This document shows positions 11,607 to 13,054 of a stretch of 13,574 bases of DNA, one piece after another. Under the pieces are notes generated by a model. That model had not been told where the DNA came from, did not search any database, and was given only the letters and a program-made list of their open reading frames with translations. A program made the translations under genes and the position numbers. Source of the DNA: Baffinella frigidus. Its lineage: Eukaryota > Cryptophyceae > Cryptomonadales > Baffinellaceae. Every line of letters starts with the position of its first letter. Within the stretch, counting starts at the first letter, position 1. Location of the stretch: contig MU646404.1 in the NCBI GenBank assembly GCA_026770585.1, positions 106,776 through 120,349 on the forward strand, written 5' to 3'.

Positions 11607-13054
11607 ACCTAAGCCACTAACCGGGCACGACGCAGGACGTGACGGCGCCCGTGACGGAGCTGCGCGTGGACTACTGCGTCACCCAGCGCATCTACCCACC
11701 TCCGTACTAATCGGACACGATACATTATATACTGTTATAACCCTGGTACTAACCGGACACGACGCGGTGTTGTAACCCGTGTCTTGTCCGGAAACAGGAC
11801 GTGACGGCGCCCGTGACCGAGCTGCGCGTGGACTACTGCGTCACCCAGCGCATCTGCGAGGCCTACTTTCCGAACCGCGTCAACAACACCTGCCCGTGCC
11901 AGGTATATCCCTTAAGTGGCCAGTAGGCCCATACGCCCTACCGTAGGGCCCTAGGACCTGCCTAGGACCTCTTGGGGGTCAATTCTGACCCGCTAGCCAC
12001 TTAAGGGATGGAGTGGGTTTAGGGTGTATAGGAGGTTGATGCTACTTGGTTGAGGATTTATGGTGTGTATGGGGTGAACCCTACTGGGTTTATGGTTGAG
12101 GGTTGGGGCATTCGGGTTCAGGGTGTGCGAGGCCTGCTGTCCGTCCCGCGTCACCAACACCTGCCCGTGCCATGTATCAACCCGAACCCCGAAACCCTAA
12201 GACCAAACCCCTTAACTCTTGACCCTAAACCCTGAACCCTAAACCCTAAACCCTAAACCCTAAACTCCAAACCCTAAACCCTAAAACCCAAAACCTAAAA
12301 CCCTAAACCCCAAAACCTTAACCCTTAACCCTAAACCCTAAACCTAAAACCCTCAATCCCTCCTAAACCGTCCCTCTCTCTCTCTTCCGCAGAAGGATCC
12401 GACATTCGTCGGTACGCTCGAGACATGGCCGCATCCACAGCTAGTCAACGAAGGGCTCCTATGAAAAATTAGGTCCCAGGGCCCCTACGGCCTACCGTAG
12501 TCAATACAGTAGGCCTAAGTACCCCATTTGCAGTCCGCTGTCCTCTAAAACTAGTCGACGAATCCTGCTTCAGGATCTCGACCTCAGCTCTTCTTTTCTC
12601 TACACCATAAACCTAACCCCCAACACCCGCACCCTAACCCCCCCAGAAGGATCCGACATTCAGCGCTACGCTCGAGACATGGCCGCGTCCACAGCCAGTC
12701 GACGAAGGGCTCCTATGAAAACATAGGTCCCAGGGCCCCTACGGCCTACCGTAGTGAATACCGTAGGCCTGACCTTGGTCGAAGCTGAGTGGCCCGGCTG
12801 CCCTCCGTACTAACCGGGACACGACACGGGATAGGACACCATACCCCTGGTACTAACCACACACGACAAAATATATCATTATAAACACCTGAAACCTAAA
12901 AACCCACCACTAACCCCCACAGGAGGATGCGACGTTCGACGGTACACTGCAGACATGGCCGCTTCCACAGCTGGTCGATGAGAAGTTCTTCTGGTTTCCG
13001 CGTGTGCGCATGTACGACTCTGCTGGAGAACTCGCCTCGCGTTCTTCGATGCCG
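449..13054 (+). CDS. Partial 24-exon gene for a large cysteine-rich, Ig-like-repeat surface protein
   Basis: Joining 24 exons (449-528, 692-797, 1453-1507, 1908-2048, 2254-2325, 2573-2774, 2910-3020, 3226-3303, 3992-4140, 4458-4524, 5193-5312, 5960-6082, 6781-6954, 7361-7419, 7683-7808, 8762-8842, 9566-9629, 9904-9981, 10509-10547, 10801-10844, 11008-11072, 11254-11297, 11798-11902, 12923-13054) gives one open reading of 771 codons. Phase is conserved at every junction. All donors are GT except GC at exons 8 and 20; all acceptors are AG. Residues are numbered from the first full codon of exon 1. Residues 1-127 are a cysteine-rich module; 128-692 are Ig-like/filamin-like strands with D-x-x-x-N-P turns; 693-727 are a second cysteine cluster. 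Sequons NCT, NST, NDT and NNT and about 28 cysteines suggest an extracytoplasmic protein. Start, signal peptide, any membrane anchor and stop lie outside the window. Function is unknown; an adhesion, cell-surface or receptor ectodomain role is inference. Confidence 0.8.
585..602 (+). pseudogene. 18-nt copy of the exon 1 3' end with both splice sites
   Basis: The last six codons of exon 1 (VGTISQ) are repeated here. The copy is flanked by ACAG on the left and GTAACG on the right. As phase 0 to phase 0 it would add six residues without shifting frame, so it could be a usable micro-exon or a splice decoy. Exon 1 and exon 2 also join correctly without it. Confidence 0.6.
671..691 (+). repeat. Copy of the exon 1 3' end used as the intron 1 acceptor
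   Basis: Positions 671-691 match 508-528, the last 21 bases of exon 1, at 20 of 21 bases. The terminal CAG of this copy is the acceptor of exon 2. Intron 1 therefore starts and ends at copies of the same exonic 21-mer. Confidence 0.75.
692..797 (+). CDS. Exon 2: YGTRCEAWD segment of the cysteine-rich module
   Basis: 35 codons plus one base (residues 27-61), phase 0 to phase 1. It reads AAGDYNLFDSDYG, then TRCEAWDTLRRDC, and ends WPGCTP. The spacing C-x-x-W-D...C resembles extracellular cysteine-rich modules I know from algal surface and receptor-type proteins; the family name is not certain. The donor is CCGG|GTACC. The exon end and donor can pair with an inverted copy at 843-859. Confidence 0.8.
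843..859 (-). repeat. Inverted copy of the exon 2 end
   Basis: The reverse complement matches 779-795 at 16 of 17 bases. The two arms enclose the donor region of intron 2 and a CCCGAAA run, so the transcript could fold into a stem covering the exon end. Confidence 0.7.
946..964 (+). pseudogene. Ghost copy of the exon 2 3' end plus donor
   Basis: Repeats the final WPGCTP codons of exon 2 and the donor GTAC, followed again by CCCGAAA heptamers, so the copy extends into the intron start. No acceptor is attached on its left side. Confidence 0.7.
1200..1253 (+). pseudogene. Ghost copy of exon 3 lacking a donor
   Basis: After AACAG the sequence repeats exon 3 almost base for base and still encodes WWCCRTWCYVDSSCPGS. 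The last exon bases and donor (CCAGGTA in exon 3) are replaced by CCATCCC, which removes the 5' splice site. A shorter copy of the same exon start lies at 1023-1043. Confidence 0.75.
1453..1507 (+). CDS. Exon 3: WCYVD segment of the cysteine-rich module
   Basis: Two bases, 17 codons and two bases (phase 1 to phase 2). It reads WWCCRTWCYVDSACPGS, four cysteines in 17 residues. The motif C-x-x-x-W-C-Y-V-D-x-x-C is the most recognisable part of the protein; I associate it with cysteine-rich ectodomains in algae and other protists, from memory only. Split codons give G at the exon 2 junction and R at the exon 4 junction. Confidence 0.82.
1508..1907 (+). other. Intron 3, heptamer repeats
   Basis: Mostly CCCCAAA, CCCTAAA and CCCTGAC variants. 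A small unique patch near 1655-1690 contains TTTTATAGGC followed by GGGCCCGAC, which resembles the acceptor and first bases of exon 4 and may be a decayed copy. The acceptor of exon 4 is the pyrimidine-rich CCCGCCTCCAG. Confidence 0.6.
1908..2048 (+). CDS. Exon 4: YYSYDAC segment, end of the cysteine-rich module
   Basis: One base, 46 codons and two bases (residues 81-126). It reads PDPLVPGLYYSYDACSEDP, then the TC and NCT cysteines. NCT is an N-glycosylation sequon. The exon ends PMEP plus AG, which with G from exon 5 makes R. The order WCYVD, C, then YYSY-x-x-C continues from exon 3 as one module, supporting this splice. Confidence 0.82.
2084..2094 (+). pseudogene. Short ghost of the exon 4 end plus donor
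   Basis: GGAGCCTAG followed by GTGG repeats the exon 4 end and donor (GGAGCCTAG|GTGC) 46 bases downstream, after a CCCGAAA run. It is very short, but the position and retained donor match the pattern seen in other introns. Confidence 0.5.
2254..2325 (+). CDS. Exon 5: first Ig-like strands
   Basis: One base, 23 codons and two bases. It reads ANILSGGAEVIASSG then LAVFTDLS, the G-x-A-x-F-x-D-L strand typical of invasin/filamin-type Ig-like modules. The donor AC|GTCC gives a split codon T, and the joined text TDLSTSVPGRYALVF across exon 6 is a natural continuation. Confidence 0.78.
2420..2560. repeat. Heptamer array in intron 5
   Basis: CCCTAAA units give way to a locally uniform CCCCAAA run (about 2500-2550). 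Open frames of the GFGVWGL type on the opposite strand are only translations of this array. Confidence 0.8.
2573..2774 (+). CDS. Exon 6: Ig-like module ending in a DRFDNP turn
   Basis: One base plus 67 codons (residues 152-218), the longest exon. It reads SVPGRYALVFRARSGSQILS, then a YTFGV strand, then NSTTF (sequon) and ends ALLDRFDNP. The D-x-x-x-N-P-V turn is the hallmark of Ig-like repeats such as filamin or bacterial Big1 modules. The donor is CCG|GTGCGG and phase 0 continues into exon 7 as DNPVVNEW. Confidence 0.85.
2910..3020 (+). CDS. Exon 7: Ig-like module continued
   Basis: 37 codons, phase 0 to 0. It reads VVNEWICPAVTASVAQSG, then APQVFGQKANDTMTYCQ. Two cysteines and the NDT sequon point to an extracellular setting. 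The acceptor is CCCTACAG and the donor CAG|GTGATC. Confidence 0.82.
3226..3303 (+). CDS. Exon 8: IDGFATFSHLQ strand
   Basis: 26 codons, phase 0. It reads IETFHTSGCIISAHAIDG, then FATFSHLQ, again a G-x-A-x-F-x-x-L strand. The base after CAG is GCCCGC, so the inferred donor is GC. The alternative is the GT at 3313, which adds Ala-Arg-Pro. The GC choice is preferred because a copy at 3480-3518 carries FSHLQ joined directly to ISGGAV, the start of exon 9. Confidence 0.72.
3480..3518 (+). pseudogene. Ghost with exon 8 and exon 9 already joined
   Basis: TTC TCC CAC CTG CAG, the end of exon 8, is followed without an intron by ATT TCG GGG GGG GCG GTC, the start of exon 9. It reads FSHLQISGGAV. The copy then breaks into GGGCCCGCCCC, similar to the sequence just after exon 8. 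It could be a remnant of the intron-free state, a copied spliced RNA, or a template-switch product. Confidence 0.6.
3543..3630. mobile_element. Short inverted-repeat (MITE-like) element
   Basis: Perfect 14-bp terminal inverted repeats, GCACATGTAGTTAT and ATAACTACATGTGC, bound an 88-bp non-coding unit. The left 58 bases recur in inverse orientation at 3867-3925, and a weaker left end lies near 3334. I do not see a clear target-site duplication. It is likely a non-autonomous element or a structural fold-back. Confidence 0.6.
3667..3700 (+). pseudogene. Ghost copy of the exon 9 start
   Basis: Preceded by the same 31-bp acceptor segment as the live exon 9. It keeps ATCTCCGGAGGG and TCGATGGG but has lost bases between them, which shifts the frame, and then diverges. 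Confidence 0.65.
3777..3842 (+). pseudogene. Longer ghost copy of the exon 9 start
   Basis: After CTCCAG it reads ISGGAVDGLQIQFTHGCC and ADDP in the exon 9 frame, then departs from exon 9 before the DCYC cysteines and has no matching donor. It is nearly identical to exon 9 over its second half, so the duplication is recent. Confidence 0.7.
3867..3925 (-). mobile_element. Inverse-oriented copy of the 3543 element arm
   Basis: The reverse complement aligns with 3544-3602 over about 58 bases with roughly ten differences, ending ATAACTACATGTG. It shares the core TTTGTACCAGGA...GCTTTACAA with the fold-back at 5631-5790, which places the three in one family. Confidence 0.55.
3992..4140 (+). CDS. 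Exon 9: cysteine-rich insert in the Ig-like region
   Basis: 49 codons plus two bases (residues 282-330). It reads ISGGAVDGLQIQFTHGCC, then ADDPADCYCASPDDPRR, ending GRFIEPC. Five cysteines, including CC and CYC, interrupt the Ig-like pattern. The acceptor is CTGGCAG and the donor AG|GTATGA. It is the only copy in the intron 8 region with a full 3' part and donor. Confidence 0.82.
4141..4457 (+). other. Intron 9: AAGTTGAC repeats and ghosts of the exon 10 start
   Basis: After a short CCCGAAA/CCCTGAA patch, the motif AAGTTGACAATGTCCACTTT recurs in full or part near 4216, 4251, 4326, 4405 and 4434. The last copy leads into the acceptor of exon 10. Copies of the exon 10 start follow at 4282 and weakly at 4374. 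Confidence 0.65.
4282..4313 (+). pseudogene. Ghost copy of the exon 10 start
   Basis: Follows GAGCAG and reads VVRTLPLLP in the same phase as exon 10 (VVRTLPFSLLP). The preceding AAGTTGACAAC block matches the sequence before the live acceptor, so acceptor and exon start were copied together. Confidence 0.65.
4458..4524 (+). CDS. Exon 10: hydrophobic short exon
   Basis: One base plus 22 codons. It reads VVRTLPFSLLPLIGGLQMLE and ends HP. It is moderately hydrophobic but too broken by charged residues for a clear membrane helix. The split codon with exon 9 gives R. The donor CCG|GTTTGC is weak, but the same donor is preserved in the ghost at 4778-4823. Confidence is lower than for the cysteine-bearing exons. 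Confidence 0.62.
4559..4776. repeat. Minisatellite, about ten 21-24 bp units
   Basis: Units share GCCTAGGATGTCTGG or the variant TAGGATTTCTGG and end in AAGGGT/AAGGGA. A three- to four-unit block is repeated once, a higher-order pattern. Because the unit is often a multiple of three it keeps open frames on both strands (MSGREP-like and LPDILG-like), which I consider by-products. Confidence 0.85.
4778..4823 (+). pseudogene. Ghost copy of the exon 10 3' end plus donor
   Basis: Reads LISLIGGLLM where exon 10 has LLPLIGGLQM and ends GCACCCG|GTTTGCAC, the same donor as exon 10. It is four bases longer than the corresponding exon part, so the frame would shift. Confidence 0.65.
5054..5100 (+). pseudogene. 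Ghost copy of the exon 11 start
   Basis: Follows GCCAG and encodes IHSIAGERISAAVNIL, identical to exon 11 apart from the first residue. 45 of 46 bases match 5194-5239. It is cut off at AACATCCT by CCCACCACC and heptamers, with no donor. The near identity implies a recent event. Confidence 0.75.
5193..5312 (+). CDS. Exon 11: Ig-like strands ending in SSCSGG
   Basis: 40 codons, phase 0 to 0. It reads VHSIAGERISAAVNILTAAG, then SLNLGASEAIGVRISSCSGG. The acceptor is GGGCAG and the donor GGG|GTGCGC. Its last cysteine lies five residues before the cysteine that opens exon 12. The first and last parts each have a ghost copy on the correct side of the flanking introns. Confidence 0.78.
5514..5548 (+). 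pseudogene. Ghost copy of the exon 11 3' end plus donor
   Basis: Reads MIEVKISSCSGS followed by GTGCGCGCG, compared with AIGVRISSCSGG|GTGCGCGCC in exon 11. The intronic CCTCACT after the donor is copied too, so the duplicated segment spans the exon/intron border. Confidence 0.75.
5631..5790. mobile_element. Fold-back element with 51-bp terminal inverted repeats
   Basis: 5631-5681 and 5740-5790 are inverted repeats over 51 bases with few mismatches, beginning CGGAACCCATAA. They enclose a 58-base AT-rich centre. Pairing resumes weakly outside them. No ORF is present. The arms contain TTTGTACCAGGA and GCTTTACAA, shared with the element in intron 8. Confidence 0.75.
5854..5912 (+). pseudogene. 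Ghost or alternative copy of the exon 12 5' half
   Basis: It lies 106 bases before exon 12, with the same TACTAAAC...GGTGGCAG lead-in copied (5825-5853 and 5931-5959). It encodes DTCHVVLQGTTVTVTRNG in the exon 12 frame, then departs. No good donor follows at the copy's end; GT at 5891 is possible in phase 0. Confidence 0.7.
5960..6082 (+). CDS. Exon 12: Ig-like module with RNGRADFDGL strand
   Basis: 41 codons, phase 0 to 0. It reads DTCPVVLQGTTVAVTRNG, then RADFDGLSILNFQERASF, ending TFQFT. The G-x-A-x-F-x-x-L strand matches those in exons 5, 8 and 20. The acceptor GGTGGCAG has TACTAAAC about 20 bases upstream, a good branch-point candidate. The donor is ACG|GTATGC. Of the three copies in this region only this one is complete. 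Confidence 0.85.
6240..6292. repeat. Hairpin with CACGTG core
   Basis: CGGGCTTGGTCACGT and ACGTGACCAAGCCCG are perfect 15-base inverted arms. Inside, CCCCCG and CGGGGG also pair, leaving a loop of about seven bases. The preceding GTTTGTACC is also found in the fold-back family. Its role is unknown. Confidence 0.65.
6333..6414 (+). pseudogene. Ghost copy of the exon 12 3' half plus donor
   Basis: Repeats NGRADFDGLSILNFQERGSF and TFQFT almost base for base and ends ACG|GTTCAA. It begins in an ACGCGTAACGG triplication rather than at an acceptor. The heptamer and CATAAACCTAGACCC text that follows matches the start of intron 12, so the copy continues into the intron. Confidence 0.78.
6495..6546. 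repeat. Cleanest CCCTAAA array in the window
   Basis: About seven consecutive perfect CCCTAAA heptamers, the plant/green-algal telomere unit. It is interstitial, since coding exons continue on both sides. Confidence 0.85.
6621..6666 (+). pseudogene. Unplaced exon-like fragment
   Basis: After CCCCTCTGCAG the sequence reads FQTSFFHIHNQPDFD in one frame, unlike repeat DNA. It needs phase 2 from the previous exon, while exon 12 ends in phase 0, and there is no GT donor before the CCATAAA repeats. It may be a decayed exon or exon edge whose source lies elsewhere in the gene. Confidence 0.35.
6781..6954 (+). CDS. Exon 13: Ig-like module with RDIYSNP turn
   Basis: 58 codons, phase 0 to 0. It reads VISHPEHNAVSSPFDVAPSD, PFSMTIESTASYLTVTQPLR, then AVVTIRDIYSNPADVDGE. 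The turn DIYSNP parallels DRFDNP of exon 6. The acceptor is CAACCGCAG and the donor GAG|GTCATT. Without splicing the frame would meet TAA shortly after, in the heptamers. Confidence 0.83.
6955..7360 (+). other. Intron 13: heptamers and a duplicated acceptor region
   Basis: Mixed CCCGAAA, CCCCAAA and CCCTAAA repeats to 7200, then a ghost of the exon 14 start (7212-7231). Two imperfect copies of a 'CATAACCCCACAACC...AACAC..AAT...CCAG' block (about 7255-7320 and 7321-7360) follow; the second provides the acceptor. Confidence 0.65.
7212..7231 (+). pseudogene. Ghost copy of the exon 14 start
   Basis: Follows CACCAG and encodes VVTISV, against AVTISV in exon 14. It then diverges to TTCACCTCCCC and intron repeats. 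Confidence 0.65.
7361..7419 (+). CDS. Exon 14: short Ig-like linker exon
   Basis: 19 codons plus two bases, phase 0 to 2. It reads AVTISVVSLVRAALATPKP. The donor GG|GTAACC gives a split codon G with exon 15, leading into LKGDLTVPLV. An internal GT (7379) would shorten it to six codons but breaks the phase with exon 15. Confidence 0.72.
7470..7682. repeat. CCCCAAA/CCCCACA heptamer array, intron 14
   Basis: Long run of CCCCAAA, CCCCACA and CCCCAAAA variants ending in the acceptor CACCCAG. The overlapping ORFs on both strands (GFGVWGLG- and NPKPQTPN-type) are translations of this array and are not genes. Confidence 0.85.
7683..7808 (+). CDS. Exon 15: LKGDLTVPLV Ig-like segment
   Basis: One base, 41 codons and two bases. 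It reads LKGDLTVPLVSSRAYMGITP, PDSYGGGMGM, TPVVVEGDYVI. ATGGGTATCACGCCG (7729) and ATGGGTATGACGCCG (7765) form a direct repeat inside the exon, a small in-frame duplication. The donor AG|GTGACC gives a split codon R. Using any of the downstream repeated donors would place TGA in frame at 7810. Confidence 0.8.
7799..7960. repeat. 28-bp tandem repeat carrying six 5' splice sites
   Basis: The exon 15 end and donor (ATCAG|GTGACCCACCCC) recurs with exact 28-base spacing. Donor GTs stand at 7809, 7837, 7865, 7893, 7921 and 7949. The version at 7865 (CAG|GTAAGC) fits the general donor consensus better than the first. Confidence 0.85.
7964..8101. mobile_element. Inverted-repeat element with 28-bp ends
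   Basis: 7964-7991 (CCACCAGTCACCAGAAGCGA...) is the inverse of 8074-8101 at 26 of 28 bases. Inside, CCCCTGCGGACT and AGTCTGCGGGG make a nested stem. The 138-bp unit is non-coding and resembles a MITE or fold-back. Confidence 0.65.
8120..8290. repeat. Cluster of ACGCGTGA palindromes
   Basis: ACGCGTGA occurs four times. 8157-8182 is a perfect 26-base palindrome centred on ACGCGT. 8241-8264 (AAGGTGCCTACGC...) is a near palindrome followed by a second AAGGTGC copy. AAAATCTTTT (8221) and GAAAGATTTT (8280) pair around it. ACGCGT is also the core of cell-cycle promoter boxes in yeast, but I have no evidence of that role here. Confidence 0.65.
8514..8586. repeat. Homogeneous CCATAAA array
   Basis: About ten identical AACCATA heptamers in a row, a variant of the telomere-like unit that has spread locally. 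Similar short CCATAAA runs occur at 6665-6755 and 10105-10290. Confidence 0.85.
8641..8666 (+). pseudogene. Ghost copy of the exon 16 start
   Basis: Follows the same AACGCGCAG acceptor as the live exon and matches ATTCGAGGCGGC, then drifts into TTTTGAACCC repeats. The copied acceptor context again shows that splice site and exon edge moved together. Confidence 0.7.
8762..8842 (+). CDS. Exon 16: FEAAKFGLAIEKAL segment
   Basis: One base, 26 codons and two bases. It reads FEAAKFGLAIEKALRVGVG, then TISTNNV, with a probable amphipathic helix. Ending at TG|GTACGA gives a split codon W with exon 17 (VWYEVESMQ). A donor eight bases later (GAGG|GTGTCG) is possible but would put exon 17 into a frame that loses FFFRVRVVDDEGN. 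Confidence 0.75.
9065..9220. repeat. AAAGCAAA repeat block, first copy
   Basis: Imperfect units such as GTAAAGCAAACAGTGTCTGT, interspersed with AAAGCTGTGT. The same text recurs at 9404-9555 before the live exon 17. Confidence 0.7.
9241..9287 (+). pseudogene. Ghost copy of exon 17, donor lost
   Basis: Preceded by CGCGCAAG, it reads YEVESMQRELIAWAP, nearly as exon 17 (YEVESMQRQLIAWEP). It then turns into TCAACCCTCAAC without the FFFRVR part or a donor. Confidence 0.75.
9404..9555. repeat. AAAGCAAA repeat block, second copy
   Basis: Begins with the same AACAGTGTAAAGCAAACAG text as the first block and contains about six AAGCAAATAAT..TCTG units. It leads into AAGCCTGAACCCTGAAG, the acceptor of exon 17. 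Confidence 0.7.
9566..9629 (+). CDS. Exon 17: Ig-like strand FFFRVR
   Basis: One base plus 21 codons. It reads YEVESMQRQLIAWEPFFFRV, then R, and with exon 18 forms FRVRVVDDEGN, an Ig-like turn. The acceptor is the weak CCTGAAG and the donor CGG|GTCTGT. The first eight bases, GTACGAGG, are repeated at the donor of exon 16. Confidence 0.75.
9651..9840. repeat. Two small tandem arrays in intron 17
   Basis: Three imperfect units of about 37 bases containing CCAAACCCTAAATACGACAC (9651-9732) are followed by about eight ACTCTACA octamers (9770-9823). Confidence 0.75.
9852..9866 (+). pseudogene. Short ghost of the exon 18 start
   Basis: CCCAG then GCTGTGGACGAC mirrors ACAG then GTTGTGGACGAT of exon 18, 52 bases upstream. 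Only about four codons are conserved (AVDD vs VVDD). Confidence 0.5.
9904..9981 (+). CDS. Exon 18: VVDDEGN Ig-like turn
   Basis: 26 codons, phase 0 to 0. It reads VVDDEGNHVKNANIQSFD, then SLSLSTLP. The D-x-x-G-N-x-V-x-N-A pattern corresponds to DRFDNPV (exon 6) and DIYSNP (exon 13). The acceptor is CAAACAG and the donor CCG|GTAACC. Confidence 0.8.
9982..10508 (+). repeat. Intron 18: higher-order heptamer repeats
   Basis: A block with CCAGTAGTATTAACCCCCTC plus CCATAAA heptamers occurs at about 10133, 10214 and 10288, with spacing 81 and 74 (a difference of one heptamer). A block TACG..CTAACCCCGAAACCCC with a GTCACCCTAACCC tail flanks it at about 10040 and 10311. No exon-like text is seen. Confidence 0.65.
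10509..10547 (+). CDS. Exon 19: 13-codon exon
   Basis: Reads EILKADSIFGGCQ, phase 0 to 0, between AACCAG and CAG|GTGCAT. It is small but non-repetitive and its phase fits; with exon 20 it gives GGCQVDTVVAGYAEF, a plausible strand pair. Confidence 0.68.
10548..10800. repeat. Intron 19 heptamers
   Basis: CCCTAAA and CCCTGAA units, a few ACTATAA variants and a CCCCAAA run before the acceptor CTGACAG. No ghost of exon 19 or 20 was recognised. Confidence 0.75.
10801..10844 (+). CDS. Exon 20: GYAEFSNC strand
   Basis: 14 codons plus two bases. It reads VDTVVAGYAEFSNC, another G-x-a-x-F strand. No GT donor is available before the heptamers begin; CG|GCAACC is taken as a GC donor. With that choice the split codon is R and exon 21 continues in frame. 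Confidence 0.6.
11008..11072 (+). CDS. Exon 21: PAYIMPVEAESYPSS segment
   Basis: One base, 21 codons and one base. It reads PAYIMPVEAESYPSSRVIKL and A; the donor GCAG|GTCAAC gives a split codon G with exon 22 (KLAGMVDGIAL). A second frame (ARVHNASRSRK) is open but its only donor (11057) fits less well. Confidence 0.62.
11254..11297 (+). CDS. Exon 22: MVDGIALVATTIIT
   Basis: Two bases plus 14 codons, phase 1 to 0. It reads MVDGIALVATTIIT, followed across the junction by DVTAPVTELRVDYC. It ends ACG|GTACGT, a strong donor. The run is hydrophobic but too short for a membrane span. Confidence 0.7.
11300..11603. repeat. Compound (CT/CG)n (TA)n microsatellite
   Basis: About 240 bases of CT, CTCG and CTAT units are followed by about 31 TA units. 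Because the donor is immediately adjacent, length changes would alter only the intron. The SLSLSLSR/IYIYIY open frame across it is an artefact. Confidence 0.9.
11636..11693 (+). pseudogene. Ghost copy of the exon 23 start
   Basis: Encodes DVTAPVTELRVDYCVTQRI exactly as exon 23, with 57 of 58 bases identical, then turns to TACCCACCTCC and a branch-point-like block. It has an acceptor (GACGCAG) but no donor. Confidence 0.8.
11798..11902 (+). CDS. Exon 23: second cysteine cluster (DYC..RIC..TCPC)
   Basis: 35 codons, phase 0 to 0. It reads DVTAPVTELRVDYCVTQRIC, then EAYFPNRVNNTCPCQ. There are four cysteines, and NNT is a sequon. The acceptor is GAAACAG and the donor CAG|GTATAT. Both ends have ghost copies on the expected sides. 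Confidence 0.85.
11907..12009. mobile_element. MITE-like element at the intron 23 donor
   Basis: ATCCCTTAAGTGGC (11907-11920) and GCCACTTAAGGGAT (11996-12009) are perfect 14-bp inverted ends of a 103-bp non-coding unit. It starts four bases inside the intron. The inside is rich in CCTAGGACCT and CTACCGTAGGG. TA precedes it; no longer target duplication is evident. Confidence 0.65.
12126..12173 (+). pseudogene. Ghost copy of the exon 23 3' end plus donor
   Basis: Encodes CEACCPSRVTNTCPC where exon 23 has CEAYFPNRVNNTCPC, then CAT|GTATCA in place of CAG|GTATAT. The reading stays open and the donor is kept. It is more diverged than the other ghosts, suggesting greater age. Confidence 0.75.
12393..12472 (+). 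pseudogene. Stop-containing copy of exon 24 (first)
   Basis: Behind the best-looking acceptor in the window (CTCTCTCTCTTCCGCAG) it reads KDPTFVGTLETWPHPQLVNE, then GLL and TGA at 12462-12464. AG|GTCCCA at 12473 would be a donor. Joined to exon 23 it keeps phase but ends the protein 23 residues later. It could be a poison exon, an alternative last exon, or a fossil. Confidence 0.65.
12475..12517. repeat. GGCCTACCGTAG palindromic block, first copy
   Basis: GGCCTACCGTAG and a following TACAGTAGGCC form an imperfect stem. The block follows the stop-containing exon copy and recurs at 12728-12770 in the same position behind the second copy. Confidence 0.65.
12647..12726 (+). pseudogene. Stop-containing copy of exon 24 (second)
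   Basis: Reads KDPTFSATLETWPRPQPVDE, then GLL and TGA at 12716-12718, after the acceptor CCCCCCCAG. The potential donor AG|GTCCCA is again just behind. It shares with the first copy the block that replaces the exon 24 3' half, so the two are duplicates of each other. Confidence 0.65.
12728..12770. repeat. GGCCTACCGTAG palindromic block, second copy
   Basis: GGCCTACCGTAGTG and TACCGTAGGCC pair closely, with one mismatch and a five-base loop. Related text lies inside the element at 11907-12009, which suggests one family of short palindromic elements. Confidence 0.65.
12923..13054 (+). CDS. Exon 24: Ig-like segment FFWFPRVRMYDSAGE
   Basis: 44 codons, phase 0 to 0. It reads EDATFDGTLQTWPLPQLVDE, then KFFWFPRVRMYDSAGELASR, ending SSMP. 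RVRMYDSAGE parallels FRVRVVDDEGN of exons 17/18, so another module begins here. The acceptor is CCCCCACAG and the donor CCG|GTGAGC, a strong 5' site. It is the only copy without a stop. The gene continues beyond the window. Confidence 0.82.

Larger units (their letters stand above)
11298..11797 (+). other. Intron 22: microsatellites and duplicated exon 23 start
   Basis: The donor runs straight into CTCTCTCG/CTCGCTCG microsatellite text (11300-11540) and a TA run (11541-11603). A ghost of the exon 23 start (11636-11693) follows. The sequence (G/C)TACTAA.CGGACACGA, containing a branch-point-like TACTAA, stands at 11702 and 11747; a related CACTAACCGGGCACGA lies at 11614. Confidence 0.7.
11903..12922 (+). 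other. Intron 23: TIR element, ghosts of exons 23 and 24, heptamers
   Basis: Order: inverted-repeat element (11907-12009), G-rich inverted heptamers (12015-12125), ghost of the exon 23 end (12126-12173), C-rich CCCTAAA array (12180-12365), then two stop-containing copies of the exon 24 start (12393 and 12647). Each is followed by a GGCCTACCGTAG palindromic block. A final TACTAAC-rich stretch (12805-12895) precedes exon 24. Confidence 0.65.

Noticed and set aside
11256-11612. ORF with SLSLSLSR and IYIYIY text
   Set aside because: Exon 22 read past its donor into the CT/CG and TA microsatellite.
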